Shown here piece after piece: positions 36,749-46,433 of a stretch of DNA of 64,000 nt; position 1 is the first letter of the stretch; each line of letters opens with the position of its first letter. Source of the DNA: Burkholderia sp. USMB20 (lineage in GTDB: Bacteria > Pseudomonadota > Gammaproteobacteria > Burkholderiales > Burkholderiaceae). The DNA lies in assembly GCF_000949135.2 (NCBI RefSeq), contig NZ_JTAN02000008.1:62001-126000 (forward strand), in the 5' to 3' direction. The notes below the pieces were generated by a model. It saw only the letters and a program-made list of their open reading frames with translations, did no database searches and was not told the DNA's origin. A program made the translations under genes and the position numbers.

Positions 36749-38146
36749 ATGTCCTACACGGAGACGATCGGTCCGCGCACGTACCGTTTCGCGGACCTGA
36801 AGACGCTGCTCGCGAAGGCGAGCCCGCTGCGCTCGGGCGACCAGCTCGCCGGCGTCGCGGCGGCGAGCGAGGAGGAGCGCGTGGCCGCGAAGATCGCGCT
36901 CGCGGGCGTGCCGCTGAAGGCGTTCCTGAACGAAGCGCTGATTCCGTACGAACACGACGAGGTCACGCGCCTGATCCTCGACGATCACGACGCGGCCGCG
37001 TTCGCGGAGATCTCGCATCTCACCGTCGGCGACTTCCGCAACTGGCTGCTGTCGCCCGCGGCCGACGGCGCCGCGCTCGAACGGATCGCGCCGGGCCTCA
37101 CGCCCGAGATGGTCGCGGCGGTGTCGAAGCTGATGCGCAACCAGGACCTGATCGCGGCCGCGCGCAAGCGCCGCGTCGTCACGCGCTTTCGCAACACGGT
37201 CGGGCTGGCCGGCCGGATGTCGGTGCGGCTGCAGCCGAACCATCCGACCGACGACGTGAAGGGCATTGCCGCGTCGATGCTCGACGGGCTGATGTACGGC
37301 TGCGGCGACGCGATGATCGGCATCAACCCGGCGACCGACAGCCTCGCGGCGATCGTGAAGCTGCTCGCGATGATCGACGGGTTCCGCGAACGCTACGGCG
37401 TGCCGACGCAGTCGTGCGTGCTCACGCACGTGACCAACACGATCGCGGCGATCGAGAAGGGCGCGCCGGTCGACCTGGTGTTCCAGTCGATCGCGGGCAC
37501 CGAGAAGGCGAACGCGAGCTTCGGGATCTCGCTCGCGCTGCTCGGCGAAGCGCGCGAGGCCGCGTTGTCGCTCAAGCGCGGCACCGTCGGCAACAACCTG
37601 ATGTACTTCGAGACGGGGCAAGGCAGCGCGCTGTCGGCGAACGCGCATTTCGGCGTCGACCAGCAGACCTGCGAGGTGCGCGCGTATGCGGTCGCGCGCA
37701 AGTTCGATCCGTTCCTCGTGAACACGGTGGTCGGCTTCATCGGGCCCGAATACCTGTACGACGGCAAGCAGATCATCCGCGCGGGGCTCGAGGATCACTT
37801 CTGCGGCAAGCTGCTCGGCGTGCCGATGGGCTGCGACATCTGCTACACGAATCACGCGGAAGCCGACCAGGACGACATGGACACGCTGCTGACGCTGCTG
37901 GGCGCGGCCGGCATCAACTTCATCATGGGCATCCCGGGCGCGGACGACGTGATGCTGAACTATCAAAGCACGTCGTTTCACGACCAGCTCTACGTGCGCG
38001 AGGTGCTCGGCCTGCGCCGCGCGCCCGAGTTCGAGGAATGGCTGGAGACGATGGAGATCGCCGACGCGCACGGCGCGCTGCGCGCCGCGAGCGCGCGCGT
38101 GCCGCTGCTCGCGGGCGCGAACGACTGGATGGGGATTTCGGCATGA
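36749..38146 (+). CDS. eutB: Ethanolamine ammonia-lyase, large subunit
   Basis: EutB is the catalytic subunit of the adenosylcobalamin-dependent lyase that splits ethanolamine into acetaldehyde and ammonia. The 465 residues match the family length. Typical segments are YTETIGPRTYRFADLKTLLA, NHPTDDVKGIAASMLDGLMY, YGCGDAMIGINPATDS, LTHVTNTIAAIEKGAPVDLV, YFETGQGSALSANAHFGVDQ and MGIPGADDVMLNYQSTSFHD. GCAAGGAGATT lies before the ATG. It overlaps eutC by 4 bp (ATGA), indicating translational coupling. There are no genes for a eut microcompartment nearby; like the Pseudomonas system this is the short, non-compartment pathway. Confidence 0.97.
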   Translation: MSYTETIGPRTYRFADLKTLLAKASPLRSGDQLAGVAAASEEERVAAKIALAGVPLKAFLNEALIPYEHDEVTRLILDDHDAAAFAEISHLTVGDFRNWLLSPAADGAALERIAPGLTPEMVAAVSKLMRNQDLIAAARKRRVVTRFRNTVGLAGRMSVRLQPNHPTDDVKGIAASMLDGLMYGCGDAMIGINPATDSLAAIVKLLAMIDGFRERYGVPTQSCVLTHVTNTIAAIEKGAPVDLVFQSIAGTEKANASFGISLALLGEAREAALSLKRGTVGNNLMYFETGQGSALSANAHFGVDQQTCEVRAYAVARKFDPFLVNTVVGFIGPEYLYDGKQIIRAGLEDHFCGKLLGVPMGCDICYTNHAEADQDDMDTLLTLLGAAGINFIMGIPGADDVMLNYQSTSFHDQLYVREVLGLRRAPEFEEWLETMEIADAHGALRAASARVPLLAGANDWMGISA

Positions 38147-38934
38147 GCGACGCCGTCGAAAAGAACCCGTGGGCGCAGCTGAAGTCGTTCACGAACGCGC
38201 GGATCGCGCTCGGCCGCGCGGGCAGCAGCCTGCCGACCGCGCCGCTGCTCGCGTTCAACCTGTCGCACGCGCAGGCGCGCGACGCGGTGCACCAGCCGCT
38301 CGACGCGGACGCGCTACGCCGCGAGATCGACGCGGCCGGCTTCGCGACGCTCGGCGTGCAGAGCGCGGCGCCCGACCGCCAGCATTACCTGCGCCGGCCC
38401 GATCTCGGCCGCAAGCTGTCCGATGACGGACGCGCGCTGCTGGCCGGCTACGGCGCGGCGCTCGACGACGCGCCGGAGGTGGTGTTCGTGGTCGGCGACG
38501 GGCTGTCGGCGTTCGCGGCCGCGAAGCAGGCGCTGCCGCTGCTGCAGGCCGTGTGCCCGCGGCTCGAAGCGGACGGCTGGCGGATCGGCCCGGTGGTGGT
38601 CGCGACGCAGGCGCGCGTCGCGCTCGGCGACGAGATCGGCGAACTGCTGCGCGCGCAGGTCGTCGCGATGCTGATCGGCGAACGGCCGGGGCTCAGCTCG
38701 CCGGACAGCCTCGGCGTGTACCTGACCTGGGCGCCGAAGGTCGGCTGCCACGACGCGCTGCGCAACTGCATCTCGAACGTGCGGCCCGAAGGGCTGCCGC
38801 ACGCCGCGGCCGCGCACAAGCTGCACTACCTGATGACGCACGCGCGCCGGCTCGGCCTCACGGGCGTCGGGCTGAAGGACGACAGCGATGCGCTGTTGCC
38901 GCAGGCGGAAGCGGAGCGGATCGGCGCGGATTGA
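38143..38934 (+). CDS. eutC: Ethanolamine ammonia-lyase, small subunit
   Basis: EutC (263 residues) completes the cobalamin site of the lyase. Family stretches seen are NPWAQLKSFTNARIALGRAG, LPTAPLLAFNLSHAQARDAV, RPDLGRKLSD, ERPGLSSPDSLGVYLTWAPK and CISNVRPEGLPHAAAAHKLH. Its ATG overlaps the eutB stop codon. After its stop there is a short region with repeated GGCGGATTGGCGCGGATTGG-like sequence (38930-38955) before the convergent LysR gene. No reactivase gene (eutA) is adjacent. Confidence 0.97.
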   Translation: MSDAVEKNPWAQLKSFTNARIALGRAGSSLPTAPLLAFNLSHAQARDAVHQPLDADALRREIDAAGFATLGVQSAAPDRQHYLRRPDLGRKLSDDGRALLAGYGAALDDAPEVVFVVGDGLSAFAAAKQALPLLQAVCPRLEADGWRIGPVVVATQARVALGDEIGELLRAQVVAMLIGERPGLSSPDSLGVYLTWAPKVGCHDALRNCISNVRPEGLPHAAAAHKLHYLMTHARRLGLTGVGLKDDSDALLPQAEAERIGAD

Positions 38935-39003
38935 GGCGGATTGGCGCGGATTGGTGCTGATCGTTGAGGATCGATGGCGCGACCGCGCCGTCCGTCTACT
39001 TGT

Positions 39004-39888
39004 CTACTTGAACAGCCGCTCGCACAGGAAGTCGACGAACACGCGCAGCTTCGGCGACAGCTGCCGGCTCGACGGCCACACGATCGAGAACTGCCCCGGC
39101 GCGATCCGGTAGTCGTCGAGCACCGTGACGAGCGCACCCGTGTCCAGCGCGTCGCGCGCGAGGAAATCGGGCATGTAGCCGATGCCGAGCCCCGCCATGA
39201 CCGCGCCGCGCAGCGCTTCCATGTTGTTGCAGGTCATCGCGGTGCGCAGCTTCAGCGGCGTGCCGTCGTCGGCGGCGAGCGCCCAGTCCTGCAGCTTGCC
39301 GGTGGTCGGGAAACAGTAGCGCACGCAATCGTGCGCTTCGAGATCGCGCGGCGCCCGCGGCGTGCCGGCCTGCGCGAGATACGCGGGCGTCGCGCACAGC
39401 ACGAACGCGAACGGGCCGAGCCGCCGCGACATCAGGCTCGAATCCGACAGCGGGCCGCTGCGGATCACCGCGTCGAAGCCGCCTTCGACGACATCGACCA
39501 TCCGGTCATTGAAATCCAGGTCGAGCTCGACGTCCGGATAGCGCTGCCTGAATTCGGGCAGCACCGGCAGCAGGAACCGGTAGCCGATCACCGGCAGGCT
39601 CACGCGCAGCTTGCCGCGCGGGCGCTGCGCGGCGGCCGTCACGGTCGCCTCCGCGTCGCGAAAATCCTCGAGGATCCGCTGGCAGCGTTCGTAGAAATGG
39701 CGCCCTTCGTCGGTCAGCGTGACGCGCCGCGTCGTGCGGTTGAACAGGCGCACGCCGAGCGACTGCTCGAGCCGCGCGATCGTCTTGCCGACGGCGGACG
39801 CCGAGATGCCGAGCGCGCGGCCGGCCGCGACGAAGCTGAGCGCTTCGGCGGTGCGGACGAAGGCGGCGATGCCGTTCAGGTTTTCCAT
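39004..39888 (-). CDS. LysR family transcriptional regulator
   Basis: This 294-residue LysR protein has its helix-turn-helix at about residues 5-62 (IAAFVRTAEALSFVAAGRAL, SASAVGKTIARLEQSLGVRL) and a C-terminal effector domain containing FDAVIRSGPLSDSSLMSRRL and GLGIGYMPDFLARDAL. This subgroup (AaeR/DsdC-like, with the RLFNRTTRRVTLT signature) often regulates a divergent transporter or oxidoreductase. It is divergent from an MFS exporter across 147 bp, so that gene is its most likely target. Not evidently linked to ethanolamine use despite lying next to eutC. Confidence 0.9.
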   Translation of the reverse strand: MENLNGIAAFVRTAEALSFVAAGRALGISASAVGKTIARLEQSLGVRLFNRTTRRVTLTDEGRHFYERCQRILEDFRDAEATVTAAAQRPRGKLRVSLPVIGYRFLLPVLPEFRQRYPDVELDLDFNDRMVDVVEGGFDAVIRSGPLSDSSLMSRRLGPFAFVLCATPAYLAQAGTPRAPRDLEAHDCVRYCFPTTGKLQDWALAADDGTPLKLRTAMTCNNMEALRGAVMAGLGIGYMPDFLARDALDTGALVTVLDDYRIAPGQFSIVWPSSRQLSPKLRVFVDFLCERLFK

Positions 39889-40035
39889 CGACGTTGTCGG
39901 GCGAGCGGATGCGATGCGGTGAATTGAGGAATTTTAGTCCGTTATATACGGAGCAACGCATTGTTTTTCGGTGATTGAATCGAAATTATCCTTGATCGCG
40001 CTTGAGGCGCATCCGCGCCGGCTTTTCGAGGAGCA

Positions 40036-41646
40036 ATGATGGATCACCCGTTTTCAGCCGACTCAGCCACGTCGGCACGCCGGCGCGCGTGGGTGCTGGC
40101 CGCCGTCTGCATGGCCGCCGTCGCGCTGCCGCTGTCGTTTTCGGGCGGCGCGGTCGCGACGCCCGCGATCGGCCGCGACCTGCACGGCGGCCCGGTCGCG
40201 ATGAACTGGATCACCAACGCGTTCATGCTCGCGTTCGGCAGTTTCCTGATGGCGGCGGGCGCGCTGGCCGACCAGTTCGGCCGCAAGCGCGTGTTCGCGA
40301 TCGGCGTCGGCGGCTTCACGCTGATGTCGGTTGCGCTCGCGTTCGCGCCGTCGATGCTCGCGGTCGACTTGCTGCGCGGCGCGCAAGGGCTCGCGGCGGC
40401 TGCGGCGCTCGCGGGCGGCACGGCCGCGCTGGCGCAGGAGTTCGACGGCGCGGCGCGCACGCGTGCGTTCAGCCTGCTCGGCACGACCTTCGGCATCGGG
40501 CTCGCGTTCGGGCCGGTGCTCGCCGGCTGGCTGATCGCGCACGGTGGCTGGCGTGCGATCTTCGTCACGGGCGCGGCGGCGGGCGCCTCGTCGCTCGGGT
40601 TCGGGCTGCCGCGCATGCACGAGTCGCGCGATCCGCATGCGACGGGGCTCGACTGGCCCGGCACCGCAGCGTTCACCGCCGCGCTCACGCTGTTCACGTT
40701 CGGCGTGATCGAGGCACCCGCGCGCGGCTGGACGCATCCGCTCGTCGTTGTGCTGCTGGCGGGCGCGGTGCTCGGCGCGTGCGCATTCGTCGCGATCGAG
40801 ACGCGCGTCGCGCGGCCGATGCTCGACCTCTCGCTGTTCCGGATTCCGCGCTTCGTCGGCGTGCAGGTGCTGCCGGTGTCGACCTGCTGCTGTTACATCG
40901 TGCTGCTCGTCGTGCTGCCGCTGCGCTTCATCGGCATCGACGGTTTCAGCGAAATCGACGCGGGCTGGCTGATGCTCGCGATCTCCGCGCCGATGCTCGT
41001 CGTGCCGCTCGTCGCGGCGACGCTCACGCGCTGGCTGTCGGCCGGCGTGATCTCGGGGCTCGGGCTCCTGCTCGCGGCGGCGGGCCTCGTATGGCTGGGC
41101 GTCGCGCTGCGCGGCGGCGCGGGGCCGGCGGCGATCGCGCCGATGCTCGCGATCGGCGTCGGGGCCGGCATGCCGTGGGGGCTGATGGACGGGCTGTCGG
41201 TCAGCGTCGTGCCGAAGGAGCGCGCGGGGATGGCGACCGGGATCTTCAGCACGACGCGCGTGGCGGGCGAAGGGATCGCGTTAGCGATCGCCGGCGCGGT
41301 GCTGGCGACCCTCGCGCACGCCGATTTGCGGCAGGCGGCGACGGGAACATCCGACGCGACGCTGCGGGCGGCCGCGCGCCTCGCGACCGGTGATCTCGCC
41401 GGTGCGGCGGCCGGGTTGCCGGGCGTCGGTCGTGCGGCGCTGCTCGCGAGCTATGTGCATGCATTCGATCGGCTGCTGATCGGGCTCGCGGTCGTCACGG
41501 TGCTGTGTGCGGTGGTGGTGTTCGCGTTTCTCGGTGCACGGCCGGCAGTGGCGGAAGCGCGCGGCGATGACGGCGAACAGGCGCATACCGACGCCCGGGC
41601 GCGTCGCCGGACCGAACCGGCTTGCGTGGAAGCAAGCGGGCGGTGA
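40036..41646 (+). CDS. MFS transporter, DHA2-like (14-helix) drug/proton antiporter type
   Basis: This 536-residue inner-membrane protein has an MFS signature in LADQFGRKRVFAIGVGGFTL (motif A) and a DHA2-like start, GPVAMNWITNAFMLAFGSFL. About fourteen hydrophobic segments are visible, including long ones such as WVLAAVCMAAVALPLSF and PLVVVLLAGAVLGACAFVAI. The C-terminal tail after about residue 510 is Ala/Arg-rich and hydrophilic. Export of a drug-like or metabolite substrate is inferred from family membership. It is divergent from the LysR gene, which is its presumed regulator. GAGGAGCA precedes the first ATG at 40036; an ATG 3 bp downstream is an alternative. Confidence 0.9.
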   Translation: MMDHPFSADSATSARRRAWVLAAVCMAAVALPLSFSGGAVATPAIGRDLHGGPVAMNWITNAFMLAFGSFLMAAGALADQFGRKRVFAIGVGGFTLMSVALAFAPSMLAVDLLRGAQGLAAAAALAGGTAALAQEFDGAARTRAFSLLGTTFGIGLAFGPVLAGWLIAHGGWRAIFVTGAAAGASSLGFGLPRMHESRDPHATGLDWPGTAAFTAALTLFTFGVIEAPARGWTHPLVVVLLAGAVLGACAFVAIETRVARPMLDLSLFRIPRFVGVQVLPVSTCCCYIVLLVVLPLRFIGIDGFSEIDAGWLMLAISAPMLVVPLVAATLTRWLSAGVISGLGLLLAAAGLVWLGVALRGGAGPAAIAPMLAIGVGAGMPWGLMDGLSVSVVPKERAGMATGIFSTTRVAGEGIALAIAGAVLATLAHADLRQAATGTSDATLRAAARLATGDLAGAAAGLPGVGRAALLASYVHAFDRLLIGLAVVTVLCAVVVFAFLGARPAVAEARGDDGEQAHTDARARRRTEPACVEASGR

Positions 41647-41860
41647 GTGTGCGGTGAGCGGGGCGTCGTCGGGGGCGTGCAGGTCGACAATCGCGGACCG
41701 CACGCCCGGGCATTTTGCGATGGCGCGAATCCGCGTACCGACGATCGGCCCCGCGCGCGAATGACCGTAGGGCGTTGCGTCGCCGGGCACACGTTCATCG
41801 GGAACGGCGCCGGCGCGCTCATGCACCGACGACTCGCCCGGCGCGTCACGTTTGCGCAAG

Positions 41861-42050
41861 CGGCCGCAGCGCCTCATCGGCCCATGCGCGCCCGCCTTGC
41901 CGCAACGACGGCATGGTGCGGCGCCTCACGCCAGCACGAGCGGCCGCGGCGCCTCACCGGCCCAGGCACGCGCGCCGCGCCGCAACGACAGCATGGTGCG
42001 GCGACTCACGCCAGCACGAGCGGCGGCAATTCCGCATCGGCCCGCGCGTG
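41861..42050. repeat. 80-bp direct tandem repeat overlapping the 3' end of a flavin-barrel gene
   Basis: Units at 41861-41940 and 41941-42020 are each exactly 80 bp and agree at 71 positions by my count. A third, more diverged beginning starts at 42021. The second unit contains the stop codon and last codons of the minus-strand gene ending at 42006 (CTCGTGCTGGCGTGA), and the first unit is a copy of that gene end placed just beyond it. The rest of the 41647-41860 gap shows nothing recognisable. Confidence 0.85.
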
Positions 42051-42434
42051 CGCGCTTTCCACGTTAACGACCACATAACGCAGCGCATTCGGCCACAGCT
42101 GCGCGCGGCTTCCCGCGTCTTCGTCGATCGTCGCGCGCCCCTGCACGAGCCACGTCGTCTGCCGGACGAAATCGACGAACAGCAGCGCGATCGCCGGATT
42201 CACAAGCAGGTTGCCGATCGTGTTGAACAGGTTGTTGCCCGCGAAGTCGGGCAGCACGAGCGTGCGGCGATCGGGCAGGTCGACGAGCGGGGCGAACGAA
42301 CCGTCCGCGCGCGGCTGCCGGCCGCGATACGAGCAGTCGGCGTCGCCCGCCGCGTTCGCGGTCGCGACGATCAGGAATGCCTGTTCATGGATGAACGCGA
42401 TGACATCGTCGCTCAAGGGGCCCGGCTGGTTCAT
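42006..42434 (-). CDS. Pyridoxamine 5'-phosphate oxidase-family (flavin split barrel) protein
   Basis: This 142-residue protein has the small FMN-binding split-barrel fold: PLSDDVIAFIHEQAFLIVAT near the N-terminus, ADCSYRGRQPRADGSFAPLV, LPDFAGNNLFNTIGNLLVNP and ALLFVDFVRQTTWLVQGRAT. The NNLFNTIGNLLxNP stretch is characteristic of the MSMEG-like/'PPOX class' proteins that bind flavin or F420; the substrate is unknown. Its start at 42434 (MNQPGPL) is chosen over the longer frame to 42749, which runs back through the aldehyde dehydrogenase promoter. It is divergent from the aldehyde dehydrogenase gene. An 80-bp repeat overlaps its 3' end. Confidence 0.85.
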   Translation of the reverse strand: MNQPGPLSDDVIAFIHEQAFLIVATANAAGDADCSYRGRQPRADGSFAPLVDLPDRRTLVLPDFAGNNLFNTIGNLLVNPAIALLFVDFVRQTTWLVQGRATIDEDAGSRAQLWPNALRYVVVNVESAHARADAELPPLVLA

Positions 42435-42548
42435 GGTTCGGTCGGCGCGTGGCCGATGCGTGCGGATCCGCGTTCCGCACGCAAGCGACATGCCATGCGG
42501 CGAGCGTGGCGCGCAGCGGTGCATGCGCAGCTGCGCTGTGAAAAATCC

Positions 42549-42607
42549 GAACACCCGTCGTACCCGCTGTGCCGTCCCGGTGTTCAGAATCGGGACACTC
42601 GTGTTCC
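42549..42607 (+). promoter_or_regulatory. Probable enhancer sites upstream of the sigma-54 promoter
   Basis: GGGACAC-TC-GTGTTCC (42592-42607) is a near-perfect dyad centred about 98 bp before the predicted transcript start. Further half-sites GAACACC (42549-42555) and GGTGTTC (42579-42585) face each other upstream. Their distance is typical for binding sites of a sigma-54 enhancer-binding protein (AcoR/EatR-like). The protein itself is not encoded in this window. Confidence 0.6.
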
Positions 42608-42671
42608 GTGCGCCGGCATCGCCCCCGGCGGGCGCCCGGACGCACCGCTCCTGTTCCGTTTTCGCCCGGTT

Positions 42672-42688
42672 TGGCACGCATGTTGCGT
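42672..42688 (+). promoter_or_regulatory. Sigma-54 (-24/-12) promoter of the aldehyde dehydrogenase gene
   Basis: TGGCACG-CATG-TTGCGT matches the RpoN consensus TGGCACG-N4-TTGC with the invariant GG and GC exactly ten bases apart. It lies 64 bp before the ATG. This points to RpoN-dependent expression activated by an enhancer-binding protein. Confidence 0.88.
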
Positions 42689-42751
42689 AAACCGTGCAGC
42701 GCGATCCAACCGGCGCTGCATTCACACAAGCACGATGAACAGGAGACATGT

Positions 42752-44278
<1,527 letters not shown>

Positions 44279-44601
44279 TCGCCGCAGCAGGGGGCGAAGT
44301 GCCGGGGCCGGCCGGGCGGCAGCGCAACGCTGCCCGGTACGGCGGCCGGTGCCGGACGACGGCGACGCGTCCGGTGCCGGCTTGCCGTGGAAGGTGCGGC
44401 GGTCGGGCGCTGGCTGTCCAGCCTTCGGCCGTCGGGCGGCGTCCGCGGCGAGGCGGCAATGCGCTGGCGCCGGTTCGTCCGGCACTTCGCCGTTTTCGTG
44501 TTCCGACCTTCGATACGGGCGTCGGCATTCGCACCGGCCGGTGCGCGTTCGCGCCCGTATCGTGCCCGTATCGCACCCCGATCGCCCCGACGGAAACCAG
44601 C
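44279..44601. other. Intergenic region, nothing recognised
   Basis: The 323-bp gap between the aldehyde dehydrogenase gene and the next plus-strand gene is GC-rich. It contains short repeats of GCCGGTGCCGG and CGTGCCCGTATCG type. I find no clear terminator, promoter or gene. Confidence 0.5.
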
Positions 44602-45147
44602 ATGTCAGAACTGCCCGGATCCTATCCGCGTCACCCGGTGTTTCACGCGGGCGAGCTCGACGCGCATCACCGCTTCGGCGTCGCCGACGAAGCCGAGCGG
44701 ATGAGCGACGTCGTGACGACGCGGCTGAGCATCGGTGTGCGCCAGTTCGTCGAATCGCAGCCGTTCATGTTCGTCGGCACGACGAGCGGCGGCCCGGCCC
44801 CGGCGCGCATGGCCTGCGACATCGTGCAGGGCATGCGCGACGCGAACGGCGATCTATGGCCGGTCGTGCGCGTGATCGACACGAAGACGCTGCGCTTCGC
44901 GCTGCCGGCGCACGGCGGCCACCGGCTCGATGCGCTGGCGTGCGACGGCTGCGGCGTCGGGCTGCTGTTCATCGATTTCGTGCGCGGCATCCGCTACCGG
45001 ATCAACGGCCGCGCGACGTTGCGCACCGATCTGCCGGAAGCGGACGCGGCGCCCTGGCCGGCGGGCAGTCCGATCGTCGAACTGGCGGTCGCGCAGGCGT
45101 ACGGCAATTGCGGCACGCGGGTCGTGCGGTTGCGGCCGGGCGCGTAG
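44602..45147 (+). CDS. Pyridoxamine 5'-phosphate oxidase-family (flavin split barrel) protein
   Basis: This 181-residue protein is a second split-barrel flavoprotein flanking the aldehyde dehydrogenase. Recognisable parts: ESQPFMFVGTTSGGPAPARM (FMN-site strand), DTKTLRFALPAHGGHRLDAL, VGLLFIDFVRGIRYRINGRA, and IVELAVAQAYGNCGTRVVRL. The last stretch resembles the C-terminus of PPOX-class proteins that often continue into a ferredoxin-reductase module, absent here. It could bind FMN or heme; the function is unknown. ATG 44602 (MSELPGSYPRHPVFHAGE) is chosen because upstream residues in the frame are shadow of the aldehyde dehydrogenase. No strong Shine-Dalgarno is visible. Confidence 0.78.
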   Translation: MSELPGSYPRHPVFHAGELDAHHRFGVADEAERMSDVVTTRLSIGVRQFVESQPFMFVGTTSGGPAPARMACDIVQGMRDANGDLWPVVRVIDTKTLRFALPAHGGHRLDALACDGCGVGLLFIDFVRGIRYRINGRATLRTDLPEADAAPWPAGSPIVELAVAQAYGNCGTRVVRLRPGA

Positions 45148-45280
45148 CGCGTCGCCGAGCGGCCGGCGGCACGCATGCCGCACCCGCGCGGTGCGCGGCA
45201 TGCCGCCTCCGGGTGCGCCCGCATGGCGCGCATCGGCCGCACGGCGTTGAATGACGGGCTTGTCGCCGGACAACGCGGAT

Positions 45281-45297
45281 CGGCACGGGACTTGCGT
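45281..45297 (+). promoter_or_regulatory. Putative sigma-54 promoter upstream of the AraC-type gene
   Basis: CGGCACG-GGAC-TTGCGT keeps the invariant GG and GC ten bases apart and differs from the RpoN consensus mainly at the first base. It lies 33 bp before the ATG, a short but possible distance for a transcript start near 45308. It closely resembles the element before the aldehyde dehydrogenase gene. Confidence 0.6.
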
Positions 45298-45329
45298 GTT
45301 GGACGTGGTCCCGGGCGGGTGAGGAGAAC

Positions 45330-46367
45330 ATGATGGGTCAACGAGTGGAGTGCATGGCCGAGCCGACGGCCGAGGACACGCGGTGCAGCGCGCAGGGCGA
45401 CGACGCGCTGGCCGGCCAGGCCGTGGTCAGCGTCGCGCACGACGCCGACGAGCAGGCGCGCAACCTGATCGGCTGGCGGCAGACCTACGACCAGCTCGCG
45501 GCCGGCCGCTTCGTCGGCACGCTGACCGAACTGCCGCTCGACACGATGAAGCTGTTTCGCGAATCGACCAGCCACCTGCTGCGGCAGGCGTGCGAGGTGC
45601 GCGGCGACGCATACTGGTTCGGCATCCCGCTGACGAGCGACGGCACCGCGCGGGTCGATGCGTGCCGCATCGGCCCCGGCGCGCTCGCGTTCCGGCCCGG
45701 CAACGTCGAATTCGAATTGCTGACACCCGCGCAGTTCTCGATCTATGGCGTGGTCGTGCGCGGCGACGTGCTGCGCCGCTACGCGGAGGAAGTCGAACAC
45801 CGCGCGCTCGACGAGCGGCTGTTCGCGCAGCGCGTGATCCAGATCGGCGATATGCGGCTCGCGCGCCTGTGTGCGCTGCTCGGCGGCCGCCTCGACGGCG
45901 CGGCGGCCGCGGGCGGGCCGCTGCCCGACGCGCAGCGCGACGACCTGCAGGCCGAGGTGCTGGCCGCGCTGTTCGACGCGTGCGCGCAACCGGCTGACGA
46001 CGGCGCGGGCGGCGCCCCGTCGACACGGCGCTGGATTGTCGAGCAGGCGCGCGAGTACGTGCTCGCACACCGCACGCGCCCGGTCGGCGTGCCCGAGCTG
46101 TGTGAGCAGTTGCACGTGAGCCGGCGCACGCTGCAGTACTGTTTCCAGGACGTGCTCGGCATGGCGCCCGCGACCTATCTGCGCACGCTGCGGCTGAACG
46201 GCGCGCGGCGCGACCTGTGCGGGCGGGCGGCCGGTTCCGTGCAGGACGTCGCGGAGGCGTGGGGCTTCTGGCACCTGAGCCAGTTCGCGACCGACTATCG
46301 GCGGCTGTTCGGCAAGCGGCCGTCGGAGACGCTGCGCGAGCGGGCGGTGACGGTGGCGGCCGGGTGA
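45330..46367 (+). CDS. AraC family transcriptional regulator (EutR-like)
   Basis: This 345-residue regulator has a C-terminal AraC domain at about residues 235-340 (VLAHRTRPVGVPELCEQLHV, SRRTLQYCFQDVLGMAPATY, VQDVAEAWGFWHLSQFATDY, RRLFGKRPSETLRER). The WGFWHLSQFATDYRRLFGKRPSETL segment and the overall layout resemble EutR, the ethanolamine/B12-responsive activator, and related quorum/porphyrin-type AraC regulators. The N-terminal half has no recognised motif. Its nearness to the acetaldehyde and ethanolamine genes supports a role there but is not proof. GAGGAGAAC precedes ATGs at 45330 and 45333. Confidence 0.85.
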   Translation: MMGQRVECMAEPTAEDTRCSAQGDDALAGQAVVSVAHDADEQARNLIGWRQTYDQLAAGRFVGTLTELPLDTMKLFRESTSHLLRQACEVRGDAYWFGIPLTSDGTARVDACRIGPGALAFRPGNVEFELLTPAQFSIYGVVVRGDVLRRYAEEVEHRALDERLFAQRVIQIGDMRLARLCALLGGRLDGAAAAGGPLPDAQRDDLQAEVLAALFDACAQPADDGAGGAPSTRRWIVEQAREYVLAHRTRPVGVPELCEQLHVSRRTLQYCFQDVLGMAPATYLRTLRLNGARRDLCGRAAGSVQDVAEAWGFWHLSQFATDYRRLFGKRPSETLRERAVTVAAG

Positions 46368-46433
46368 GGCGGGCGGCGGCGCGCGGATGCCGCGGTGCGT
46401 CCGGTCATCCGGGCGACTCCCTTTTCTCCATCC

